Assembly: GCA_031421935.1 (NCBI GenBank)
Contig: JANOPQ010000022.1
Coordinates: 1 to 6,654, forward strand
Direction of reading: 5' to 3'
Source: JAJTFW01 sp031421935
GTDB taxonomy: Bacteria > Bacteroidota > Bacteroidia > AKYH767-A > OLB10
Length of the DNA stretch: 6,654 bases
Both the position numbers and the translations under genes were made by a program. Every line of letters begins with the position of its first letter. The first letter of the stretch is position 1. The notes under the pieces were generated by a model that was not told the origin of the DNA, ran no database searches, and saw only the letters and a program-made list of their open reading frames with translations. Of the stretch, positions 1 to 6,478 are shown one piece after another.

Positions 1-972
1 GGATTAAAAGGCGTGACTATTTTGAAGGATGGAAATTCGAATGTAGGTTCCTTCTCTCTATTTCAAAAGCTAGGGTACTTAAATGAAATAAAAGAATTAA
101 AAAAGGCTATTCAATCATTTCAGCCCGATGTAATCCACGCGCATTATGCTACGAGTTACGGATTGTTAGGCGTGCGATCCGGATTTCGTCCACTGGTAAT
201 ATCCGTCTGGGGGACCGATGTGTTTGCCTTTCCAAAAAAATCATTTATTCATTCGAAATTACTTTCCTATATTTTTTCAAGTGCATCAAAAATTTGCTCG
301 ACCAGTCATTGTATGAAGATGGAAATAGCGAAATACACGAAGCAAGATGTTGAAGTAATTCCTTTTGGTGTAGATGTGCAACGGTTTTCGCCTGTTGAAA
401 GTAAACAAGAAAATGCAACTATTATTATTGGAAATATAAAAGCATTAGAACCTTCGTATGGAAATAAAATTTTGCTCGATGCATTTATACTCATCTTAAA
501 AAAGTATCCTTCTCTTCAACTCCATCTTTTATTGGTAGGCGAAGGATCACAGCGAAAAGAATTGGAGAATACTGCAAAGGAAAATGGAATTATAAATCAG
601 GTACATTTTGCTGGAAGAGTTCCGCATTCAATAATCGAAAAGTATCATCAGCAAATTGATATTTTTGTATCCTTAACTACGGTGGACGAAAGTTTTGGTG
701 TATCGCTAGTGGAATCGATGGCCTGCGCAAAAGCCATTATCGCTTCGGACACGCCTGGATTTAAGGAAGTATTGGGATCCCAAGAGAATGGAATCATTGT
801 TAAAAGAAATTCAGTGGAAGAAGTGGTGAATGGGTTGAGTTTTTATTTAGATCATCCCGCTGAAAGAGTTAAAAAAGGAAATTCCGCTCGACAACGTGTA
901 ATTGAGAATTATATTTGGGACGATAATGTGCAGCAAATGATGACTGTTTATCAAAACCTCATTAAAAAATAA
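1..972 (+). CDS. GT4 family glycosyltransferase, 5' end cut off by the window
   Basis: Probable cytoplasmic or membrane-associated GT4 (GT-B fold) glycosyltransferase that adds a sugar from a nucleotide donor to a lipid-linked glycan. The frame is open to base 1. A GTG at 13 is unlikely to be the start, because the usual N-terminal strand and glycine-rich loop of GT4 enzymes are missing; about 50 residues probably lie upstream. Visible N-domain motifs are HAHYATSYG (nt 136-162) and SVWGTDVF (nt 202-225). The C-domain shows VIPFGVD, LLLVGEG, HFAGRVP and the EX7E donor-binding motif ESFGVSLVE with glutamates at nt 688-690 and 712-714. The HAHYA and SVWGTDV motifs resemble WbpH/WlbH-type enzymes from memory. 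It ends nine bases before the epimerase start, so the two are likely co-transcribed. The family is secure; donor and acceptor cannot be read from the sequence. Confidence 0.9.
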   Translation, partial: GLKGVTILKDGNSNVGSFSLFQKLGYLNEIKELKKAIQSFQPDVIHAHYATSYGLLGVRSGFRPLVISVWGTDVFAFPKKSFIHSKLLSYIFSSASKICSTSHCMKMEIAKYTKQDVEVIPFGVDVQRFSPVESKQENATIIIGNIKALEPSYGNKILLDAFILILKKYPSLQLHLLLVGEGSQRKELENTAKENGIINQVHFAGRVPHSIIEKYHQQIDIFVSLTTVDESFGVSLVESMACAKAIIASDTPGFKEVLGSQENGIIVKRNSVEEVVNGLSFYLDHPAERVKKGNSARQRVIENYIWDDNVQQMMTVYQNLIKK

Positions 973-981
973 TTGAAGAAA

Positions 982-2055
982 ATGAAATTGCTAACTATAG
1001 TAGGTGCACGTCCGCAGTTTGTAAAAGCGGCTGTGGTCAGTCGTGCCTTATCGAAAATAAACAATATTGAGGAATTGATTGTTCATACCGGCCAACATCA
1101 TGATGCGAATATGTCGGATGTATTTTTTGATGAGATGGAAATTCCGAAGCCTGCATTCAATTTGGGAATTCACGGTCTAGGGCATGGAGCCATGACAGGA
1201 CAAATGCTGATCGGTTTAGAAGAACTATACAAAGAACAAAAACCAGATCGAGTACTTGTTTACGGTGATACCAATTCAACGCTTGCCGGCGCATTAACCG
1301 CTGCTAAAATGCATATTCCCGTAGCCCATATCGAAGCCGGATTACGTTCGTTCAATATGAAGATGCCCGAAGAAATCAATCGCATTCTCACCGATCGAAT
1401 TTCCGATTTACTCTTCTGCCCTACTCAAACCGCGATTGACAATTTATCAAAAGAAGGGTATCCTTTTTCGGGAATAAAAGTGATTTTGTCGGGCGATGTG
1501 ATGCAAGATGCAGCACTGTATTATGCGCAAACATCAGCCTCCAAATCAAACATCATTGAAAAACTAAAATTGAAAGACTTCCTGCTGTGTACACTGCACC
1601 GAGCGGAGAATACGGACGATCTTTCCAGATTAAAATCGATCATCGATTCGTTGTCCGAAATAAATAAAACAACACCCGTCGTATTGCCCTTACATCCTCG
1701 AACAAAAAAGATTGTGCAAGATGCTGGATTCAAATTGCCGTTTACAGTGATTGATCCTGTAGGATACTTTGATATGATTGAAATGCTCAAACATTGTTCC
1801 TTGGTGATGACCGATAGCGGTGGTTTACAAAAAGAAGCTTTCTTCTTTGCAAAACATTGCATCACTTTACGCGATGAAACGGAATGGGTAGAATTGGTGC
1901 ATGGTGGATTCAACAAATTAGCAGGCGCCGATTACTCCAACATCCTTTCTTCGTTTGAAGAGATGCGAAATAAAAAATCGGATTTCAATGTGAACTTATA
2001 TGGTGGTGGAAAAGCAACCGATAACATCGTTAACGAATTACTGAGCACATTTTGA
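982..2055 (+). CDS. wecB: Non-hydrolysing UDP-N-acetylglucosamine 2-epimerase family protein (WecB/WbpI type)
   Basis: Cytosolic enzyme that inverts C2 of a UDP-HexNAc: UDP-GlcNAc to UDP-ManNAc, or the WbpI reaction on UDP-2,3-diacetamido-glucuronate. The 357 residues cover the whole family length. Motifs in order are GARPQF (8-13), HTGQHHDAN (35-43), YGDTNST (94-100), HIEAGLRSFNMKMPEEINR (116-134), CTLHRAEN (203-210), LHPRTK (237-242), TDSGGLQKEAFFF (277-289) and ETEWVEL (299-305). D96, E118, E131 and H206 align with the E. coli WecB catalytic residues D95, E117, E131 and H213. The HDANMSDVFF, HGAMTG, GDVMQDA and LYGGG segments resemble WbpI more than classical WecB, so the symbol marks the family, not a proven substrate. 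A TTG at 973 is in frame, but ATG 982 gives the normal MKLLTIVGARPQF start. The 3' end overlaps the next gene by four bases. Confidence 0.93.
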   Translation: MKLLTIVGARPQFVKAAVVSRALSKINNIEELIVHTGQHHDANMSDVFFDEMEIPKPAFNLGIHGLGHGAMTGQMLIGLEELYKEQKPDRVLVYGDTNSTLAGALTAAKMHIPVAHIEAGLRSFNMKMPEEINRILTDRISDLLFCPTQTAIDNLSKEGYPFSGIKVILSGDVMQDAALYYAQTSASKSNIIEKLKLKDFLLCTLHRAENTDDLSRLKSIIDSLSEINKTTPVVLPLHPRTKKIVQDAGFKLPFTVIDPVGYFDMIEMLKHCSLVMTDSGGLQKEAFFFAKHCITLRDETEWVELVHGGFNKLAGADYSNILSSFEEMRNKKSDFNVNLYGGGKATDNIVNELLSTF

Positions 2056-3287
2056 GAATCCTCATCCTTTCACAATACTATCCGCCCGAAACAGGAGCTC
2101 CACAAAACCGATTGAGTGGATTGGCTCGAGAGTTAAAAGCGGCTGGACATGAAGTGGTCGTTTTGTGTGCGATGCCCAATTATCCGAGCATGGAAATACA
2201 TGCAGGATATAAAGGGAAATGGTTTGTAAAAGATCAGTTTGAAGGAATTGATGTTTATCGTTCGTGGATTTATGTGAGTAAAAGTCGATCCATTATTTCA
2301 CGGTTATTAAATTATTTTTCGTTTACCCTTTCATCTGTATTTGCGGCGTCAAAAATACCTGGGAACATAGATATTCTAATGTGTGAATCACCGCCTCTGT
2401 TTTTAGGAATCAGCGGATGGTGGATTAGCAAGAGGAAAAATGCAAAGTTTGTATTTAATGTGAGTGATCTTTGGCCTGAATCGGCAGAGAAATTGGGTGT
2501 TATTACGAATAAATTCTTTTTGAATCTAGCCACTAAATTAGAAGAATGGCTGTATCGTTCGTCGTATATGGTTACGGGACAAACGCAAGGAATTGTGAAA
2601 AATATTCAAACACGATTTCCAAATAAACCGATACATTGGTTACCGAATGGTGTCGACAAATCAATTTTCTTGACGAAATTTAATGAGGGTAAAAGAAAGG
2701 AATTAGGTTTTGAAGAAAACGATTTCCTCCTTCTGTATGCAGGAATTATTGGAATTGCACAAGGATTGGATGTAATCTTAGAAGCCGCCAAACAAATTCC
2801 AGAACAAAGTAAAATCATATTCCTATTACTCGGTGATGGACCCGAAAAAGAAAGATTGATGGCCAGAGTACAAACTGAAAAAATACAACGCGTTAAATTT
2901 CTCGATTTAGTGAGTCGCTCAGAAGTACCTTCCATTGTTGCGGCTATTAATGCTGCCGTGATTCCGTTAAAGAAAATGGATTTATTTCTGGGTGCCATTC
3001 CGTCTAAAATATTTGAGAATCTCGCGCTCGAAAAACCCTTGTTATTAGGCGTTGATGGTGAAGCACGCGAATTATTTATCAAAGAAGGCAAGTGTGGAAT
3101 TTATATTGAACCTGAAAATGCAAAAGCATTAGCCGAAGCTGCTGTATACATGGAAAGTCATCCGGATGAATGTAAATTAATGGGTGCTAACGGAAAGATT
3201 TATGCGCAGAAATATTTTATGCGTGAAAATATTGCCAAAAATTGGATGGATGCTATAGAAGCTGAAATGCGAAAAGAAAAATCATGA
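2052..3287 (+). CDS. WbuB-like GT4 glycosyltransferase
   Basis: A 411-residue GT-B glycosyltransferase of the WbuB/WcaI-like branch of GT4, whose named member WbuB is assigned as an L-FucNAc transferase in E. coli O26. It probably acts on the inner-membrane face on an undecaprenyl-linked glycan. Evidence is the N-terminus MRILILSQYYPPETGAPQNR (1-20), then GHEV (32-35), PNYP (42-45), DLWPES (139-144), LPNGVD (197-202), the GDGPEKERL nucleotide-binding loop (261-269), and AIPSKIFENLALEKP (315-329), which takes the place of the usual EX7E site with E322. The start codon is TTG, inside TTGA overlapping the epimerase TGA. It is preferred because the family signature begins at its second codon and no ATG or GTG lies close upstream in frame. 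The 3' end overlaps the next start by four bases, so translation is probably coupled on both sides. The donor sugar is unknown. Confidence 0.92.
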   Translation: MRILILSQYYPPETGAPQNRLSGLARELKAAGHEVVVLCAMPNYPSMEIHAGYKGKWFVKDQFEGIDVYRSWIYVSKSRSIISRLLNYFSFTLSSVFAASKIPGNIDILMCESPPLFLGISGWWISKRKNAKFVFNVSDLWPESAEKLGVITNKFFLNLATKLEEWLYRSSYMVTGQTQGIVKNIQTRFPNKPIHWLPNGVDKSIFLTKFNEGKRKELGFEENDFLLLYAGIIGIAQGLDVILEAAKQIPEQSKIIFLLLGDGPEKERLMARVQTEKIQRVKFLDLVSRSEVPSIVAAINAAVIPLKKMDLFLGAIPSKIFENLALEKPLLLGVDGEARELFIKEGKCGIYIEPENAKALAEAAVYMESHPDECKLMGANGKIYAQKYFMRENIAKNWMDAIEAEMRKEKS

Positions 3288-4531
3288 TGAAGGAATCTAT
3301 AAATACTTCTAAAATCATGGGTGCACTATTGTTGCTCTCGGCGCTAGCATTGCCGCTGCTACTTCCTGTTTCCATCATTTGTTGGATTTCAATTGGCATC
3401 ATTCGTTTAGGGAATAGACAGGAGCGAATTTCAATGATTACGCGTTTTAAACAAAATCGCATTTTGCAACTCTTGCCGGCTATCTACTTATTGTATGTAA
3501 TTGGATTGATCTGGACAGAAAATTTTAAATATGCGGGTCTCGATTTGCAAATCAAAGCTGGGTTTCTACTCTTACCTCTATTTATTGGAACCCTGGATCT
3601 GTCCGTTAAGGAATTTAGAAAAACCACACTCTTCTTCATCATCGGTTGCGCGTTGGCTTGTCTGCTGCTACTTGCAAATGCTTTTATGAATTTTACCGAA
3701 ACTGGTAATCACACTGCATTTTTTTACATCAGTTACAGTTCGATATTGATGCATCCCACCTATATTTCCATGTACCTAACCATGGCCATTTTATTTTTGC
3801 TTCAAAGGATGTATGATACAACCAAGGAACAACAACTAAAATATTATAGTGCGGGTATCCTTTTCTTTTTTGTACAATTATTTCAATTATCTGCTCGAAC
3901 ATCGCTTGCCGTTGCTGTGTTAACCTTTCTAATAGCATCCTTCTTTTATTTACGGAAAGGAGAAATTCTCCGATTAAAGAAATGGTATTTCATTTCTATT
4001 CTCTTTTTCTCCACCCTCAGCTATTTTGCACTGCAGGGATTCAACAATCGTTTCAATCAAGTATCCAGTGCCATGACATCAACTCCTATTAATCAGGTTC
4101 AACCCGAATACAACAGTACAACGGGGAGATTGGAAATTTGGAAAGAGAGTATGGAAATCCTACAGGACAACTGGCTCATCGGCACAGGTACTGGCGATGT
4201 GAAAGATGAACTGATGAAAACCTATGAAAAGCATCAATTCACTTACGCGCTCGACAAAAAACTCAATGCGCATAACCAGTTTCTTCAAGTATGGCTGACG
4301 CTTGGAATTGTGGGTCTACTCTTGCTCATCTGGTCACTTGCACTTCCGATCTATCGATTAAAATCACAAGGGCAACCGTTATTTGCTCTTTTTGCTATAG
4401 TGATTATCTTGAATTCCATGACTGAATCTATATTGGAAGTACAAAAAGGAGTGTTGTTTTTTGTATACTTCTATAGCTTGTTGGTGGTGGGTAAAGAAAT
4501 TCATACGACTAAAGAAACACATAAAGATTAG
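3284..4531 (+). CDS. O-antigen polymerase or ligase family membrane protein (Wzy/WaaL type)
   Basis: A 415-residue inner-membrane protein with roughly 10-12 hydrophobic segments, by eye near 11-40 (perhaps two), 61-77, 91-106, 114-135, 158-175, 186-203, 205-223, 233-250, 335-356, 364-378 and 387-403. A long hydrophilic stretch (251-334) is probably the large periplasmic loop. The Wzy_C-type pattern is visible: SARTS with R205 at the start of a helix, TTGRLEIWKES (279-289) with R282, LIGTGTGD (298-305), then NAHNQFLQ (328-335) with H330 just before a membrane helix. In WaaL ligases a histidine and arginines in this region are essential, but the same fold is shared by Wzy polymerases, so the two roles cannot be separated here. 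The position among glycosyltransferases slightly favours a pathway-specific polymerase. ATG 3284 overlaps the previous TGA; ATG 3287 is an equally possible start. The C-terminus is short and polar. Confidence 0.85.
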   Translation: MMKESINTSKIMGALLLLSALALPLLLPVSIICWISIGIIRLGNRQERISMITRFKQNRILQLLPAIYLLYVIGLIWTENFKYAGLDLQIKAGFLLLPLFIGTLDLSVKEFRKTTLFFIIGCALACLLLLANAFMNFTETGNHTAFFYISYSSILMHPTYISMYLTMAILFLLQRMYDTTKEQQLKYYSAGILFFFVQLFQLSARTSLAVAVLTFLIASFFYLRKGEILRLKKWYFISILFFSTLSYFALQGFNNRFNQVSSAMTSTPINQVQPEYNSTTGRLEIWKESMEILQDNWLIGTGTGDVKDELMKTYEKHQFTYALDKKLNAHNQFLQVWLTLGIVGLLLLIWSLALPIYRLKSQGQPLFALFAIVIILNSMTESILEVQKGVLFFVYFYSLLVVGKEIHTTKETHKD

Positions 4532-4563
4532 AACTATAATTCATTAAATTCGACATTCCTTCC

Positions 4564-4571
4564 TATTTTTG
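4564..4571 (+). promoter_or_regulatory. Bacteroidota-type -7 promoter element (TAnnTTTG)
   Basis: TATTTTTG matches the TAnnTTTG -7 consensus of Bacteroidetes housekeeping sigma factors exactly. It lies in the only gap between plus-strand genes in the window (4532-4586). The -33 TTG box is poor: TTC at 4540-4542, 21 bases upstream, is the best candidate seen. Transcription would begin a few bases after 4571, giving a leader of only about ten bases before ATG 4587. The AT-rich sequence before the ATG has no Shine-Dalgarno motif. The same octamer occurs inside a gene at 660-667, so position matters more than the match itself. Confidence 0.6.
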
Positions 4572-4586
4572 CACTATCTAAAAAAC

Positions 4587-5813
4587 ATGGCCCTTATCCC
4601 CTTCTCTCCGCCCCGAATCGATGATGAAATCATCCAGGAAGTAACTGCAGCTTTGAAATCGGGCTGGATCACCACGGGTCCACGCACCAAGCAATTTGAA
4701 AAAGAATTGAGCGCCTATAACGGTAACGAGTATACGCTTTGCTTGAATTCAGCTACAGCAGGACTCGAAATTATGTTGCGTTGGTTTGGTGTGAAGGAAG
4801 GCGATGAAGTGATTCTTCCTGCCTACACCTATGCCGCTACCGCCAATGTAGTGGTGCATTGCGGCGCCCGACCTGTATTGGTAGATGTGAGTGCTTCTGA
4901 TTTTAATATCAATGTAGAAAATGTAAAAGCAGCCATCACCTCCAAAACGAAAGTGATTATGCCCGTTGATTTTGCCGGACTTCCTTGCGATTATACAGCG
5001 TTGATGGAAGTAGTGAATTCAGGAGATGTAAAATCGAAGTTTAATGCCGAGTCCGAGGTTCAGAAAAAATTGGGACGTATTATGATTTTGTCGGATGCGG
5101 CTCATAGCTTAGGCGCCACCTATCATGGCAAACGAACTGGAATTTGGGCCGATGCTAGTGTGTTTTCTTTTCACGCTGTAAAAAATTTAACTACGGCTGA
5201 AGGAGGAGCCATCGCGTTGATGCTTCCACCACCATTCAGTAATGAAGAAATATATAAATTTTTATGCATTTATACTTTGCATGGACAAAATAAAGATGCA
5301 TTGGCCAAAATGCAAAAAGGAAATTGGAAATACGATATCATCGAAGCGGGCTTTAAATGCAACATGACCGATTTGGTAGCGGCCATCGGACTCATTGAAT
5401 TAAGACGATATAACGACGATACACTTGTGGTGCGAAAGCAAGTATGCGATTATTATTACGACGCACTCAGCGCGTTCGATTGGGCTCAATTGCCCATCTT
5501 AAGAGATGAACATCGTGAAAGTTCCTATCATCTGTTTCCCTTGCGCATTAAAGGAGTGAGTGAAGAGCAAAGAGATGCCATCATTCAAGCTATTTTTTAT
5601 GAGGACGTGAGTGTGAATGTGCATTTCATTCCATTACCCCTACTCTCTTTTTACAAAAAGCAAGGATATAATATCGATGATTATCCTGTAACATATTCCA
5701 ATTTTGCAACGGAAATTTCACTTCCTATCTTTTACGATTTAACAAACGAGCAAAAACAACGTGTTGTTTCGGCAGTGGTGAAAGCCGTTGAATCGGTATT
5801 GGTAATTCGATAA
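4587..5813 (+). CDS. DegT/DnrJ/EryC1/StrS family PLP-dependent sugar aminotransferase
   Basis: Cytosolic fold-type I PLP enzyme that transfers an amino group, usually from glutamate, to a keto-sugar nucleotide, giving an amino sugar for surface glycan synthesis. The 408 residues include SGWITTGPRTKQFE (25-38), the cofactor-binding loop NSATAGLE (54-61), LPAYTYAATAN (77-87), SDAAHSLGA (169-177) with D170 as the pyridine-nitrogen aspartate, and SFHAVKNLTTAEGG (194-207) with K199 as the Schiff-base lysine. The N-terminus resembles ArnB and PglE relatives. A hydrophilic segment of about 30 residues (138-166) between FAGLPCDY and the SDAAHS strand lengthens the protein; similar insertions occur in some Bacteroidota and Firmicutes homologues as I recall. 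An in-frame TTG at 4569 is rejected as start because it lies within the -7 box. The next gene, two bases downstream, encodes a PglC-like transferase, suggesting its product is the first sugar of the repeat. The exact substrate is not determined. Confidence 0.93.
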   Translation: MALIPFSPPRIDDEIIQEVTAALKSGWITTGPRTKQFEKELSAYNGNEYTLCLNSATAGLEIMLRWFGVKEGDEVILPAYTYAATANVVVHCGARPVLVDVSASDFNINVENVKAAITSKTKVIMPVDFAGLPCDYTALMEVVNSGDVKSKFNAESEVQKKLGRIMILSDAAHSLGATYHGKRTGIWADASVFSFHAVKNLTTAEGGAIALMLPPPFSNEEIYKFLCIYTLHGQNKDALAKMQKGNWKYDIIEAGFKCNMTDLVAAIGLIELRRYNDDTLVVRKQVCDYYYDALSAFDWAQLPILRDEHRESSYHLFPLRIKGVSEEQRDAIIQAIFYEDVSVNVHFIPLPLLSFYKKQGYNIDDYPVTYSNFATEISLPIFYDLTNEQKQRVVSAVVKAVESVLVIR

Positions 5814-5815
5814 TA

Positions 5816-6406
5816 ATGGTCAAGCGACTCTTCGATGTGTTGGTGAGTACGGTGATGTCGGTGCTCTTGTGTCCGCTGCTGTTGGTGTTGGCATTGGCAG
5901 TAAAATTTTCGAGTAAAGGTCCTGTATTTTACATGCAGGAACGCATTGGTAAAAATGAAAAACCTTTTCGCATCTTTAAATTCAGAACCATGTTCCTCGA
6001 TGCGGATAAAAAAGGATTGCTCACCGTGGGTGGACGTGATCCGAGGGTGACACCTGTTGGATATTTTTTAAGAAAGTATAAGTTAGATGAGCTTCCGCAG
6101 TTGTTTAATGTGGTTTTAGGAGAGATGAGTTTGGTGGGTCCGAGGCCGGAAGTGAAAAGATATGTGAAGATGTATTCTGCGGAGCAAAGGAAAGTGCTGG
6201 AAGTAAAGCCCGGCATCACAGATTATGCATCAATTGAATACTCCAATGAAAATGAGTTGTTGGGGAAAGCGGAAGATCCGGAGAAAATGTATGTTGAAGA
6301 AATTATGCCGGCGAAGTTGAAGTTGAATTTGAAGTATGTGCAAGAGAAAAGTTTCTTCGTGGATTTAAAGATTATTATTCGTACAGTATTAAAGATTGTC
6401 GGGTAA
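5816..6406 (+). CDS. PglC-like polyprenyl-phosphate sugar-1-phosphate transferase
   Basis: Small monotopic phosphoglycosyl transferase (Bac_transf domain) that transfers a sugar-1-phosphate from a UDP-sugar to undecaprenyl phosphate, the committed first step of lipid-linked glycan assembly. Its 196 residues match the minimal PglC type and lack the multi-pass N-terminal region of WbaP/WcaJ enzymes. One hydrophobic N-terminal segment (6-30) contains a proline (P20), as expected for the re-entrant helix. Then come KGPVFYMQERIGK (34-46), FRIFKFRTM (51-59), the catalytic Asp-Glu pair D91-E92 in KLDELPQLFNV (89-99), GEMSLVGPRPE (102-112) and VKPGIT (130-135). The ATG lies two bases after the aminotransferase stop, so they almost certainly form one unit. 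By analogy with Campylobacter PglE/PglC, the substrate could be a UDP-diacetamido-trideoxyhexose, but that is inference. Confidence 0.93.
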   Translation: MVKRLFDVLVSTVMSVLLCPLLLVLALAVKFSSKGPVFYMQERIGKNEKPFRIFKFRTMFLDADKKGLLTVGGRDPRVTPVGYFLRKYKLDELPQLFNVVLGEMSLVGPRPEVKRYVKMYSAEQRKVLEVKPGITDYASIEYSNENELLGKAEDPEKMYVEEIMPAKLKLNLKYVQEKSFFVDLKIIIRTVLKIVG

Positions 6407-6416
6407 ATGGAACTCA

Positions 6417-6468
6417 TATTTAAACGCAGCTGTCGCAACGTTTTCGCCGCGATCGCCGCGTTTAAGTA
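6417..6468. terminator. Extended imperfect hairpin between convergent genes, candidate bidirectional terminator
   Basis: The arms TTAAACGC (6420-6427) and GCGTTTAA (6458-6465) pair perfectly. The stem extends outward by a T-G wobble, A-T and T-A pairs (6417-6419 with 6466-6468). Inward it continues after a mismatch with G6429-C6456 and C6430-G6455, then TCGC/GCGA (6433-6436 with 6449-6452) and a CG-TTTT-CG tip (6439-6446). It sits between the stop of the PglC-like gene and the stop of the minus-strand gene, where it could end transcription from both sides. Neither flank has a clear T-run, so it is not a classical intrinsic terminator. The core also holds a direct repeat CGCCGCG (6445-6451 and 6454-6460). 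Confidence 0.55.
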
Positions 6469-6478
6469 AAGTTTGTGG

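Noticed and set aside
660..667. A second TATTTTTG match to the -7 promoter consensus.
   Set aside because: It lies inside the first GT4 gene with no -33 box seen and no gene start downstream until 982; chance in AT-rich coding sequence is more likely.
973..981. TTG at 973 as the epimerase start.
   Set aside because: It would add three residues (MKK) before the MKLLTIVGARPQF start typical of the family; ATG 982 is the better choice.
1521..1916. A 131-codon minus-strand open frame inside the epimerase gene.
   Set aside because: It is fully antisense to a gene with conserved catalytic motifs, and its translation is rich in Ser, Cys and Phe with no family pattern, typical of a shadow frame.
2606..3091. 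A 161-codon minus-strand open frame inside the WbuB-like gene.
   Set aside because: It is antisense to the conserved C-domain of the glycosyltransferase and shows no motif or initiation signal of its own.
6407..6469. A 20-codon plus-strand frame starting with ATG right after the PglC-like stop (MELIFKRSCRNVFAAIAAFK).
   Set aside because: It coincides with the hairpin, has no recognisable motif, and its composition is explained by the palindrome; an ATG directly after a stop is easily chance.
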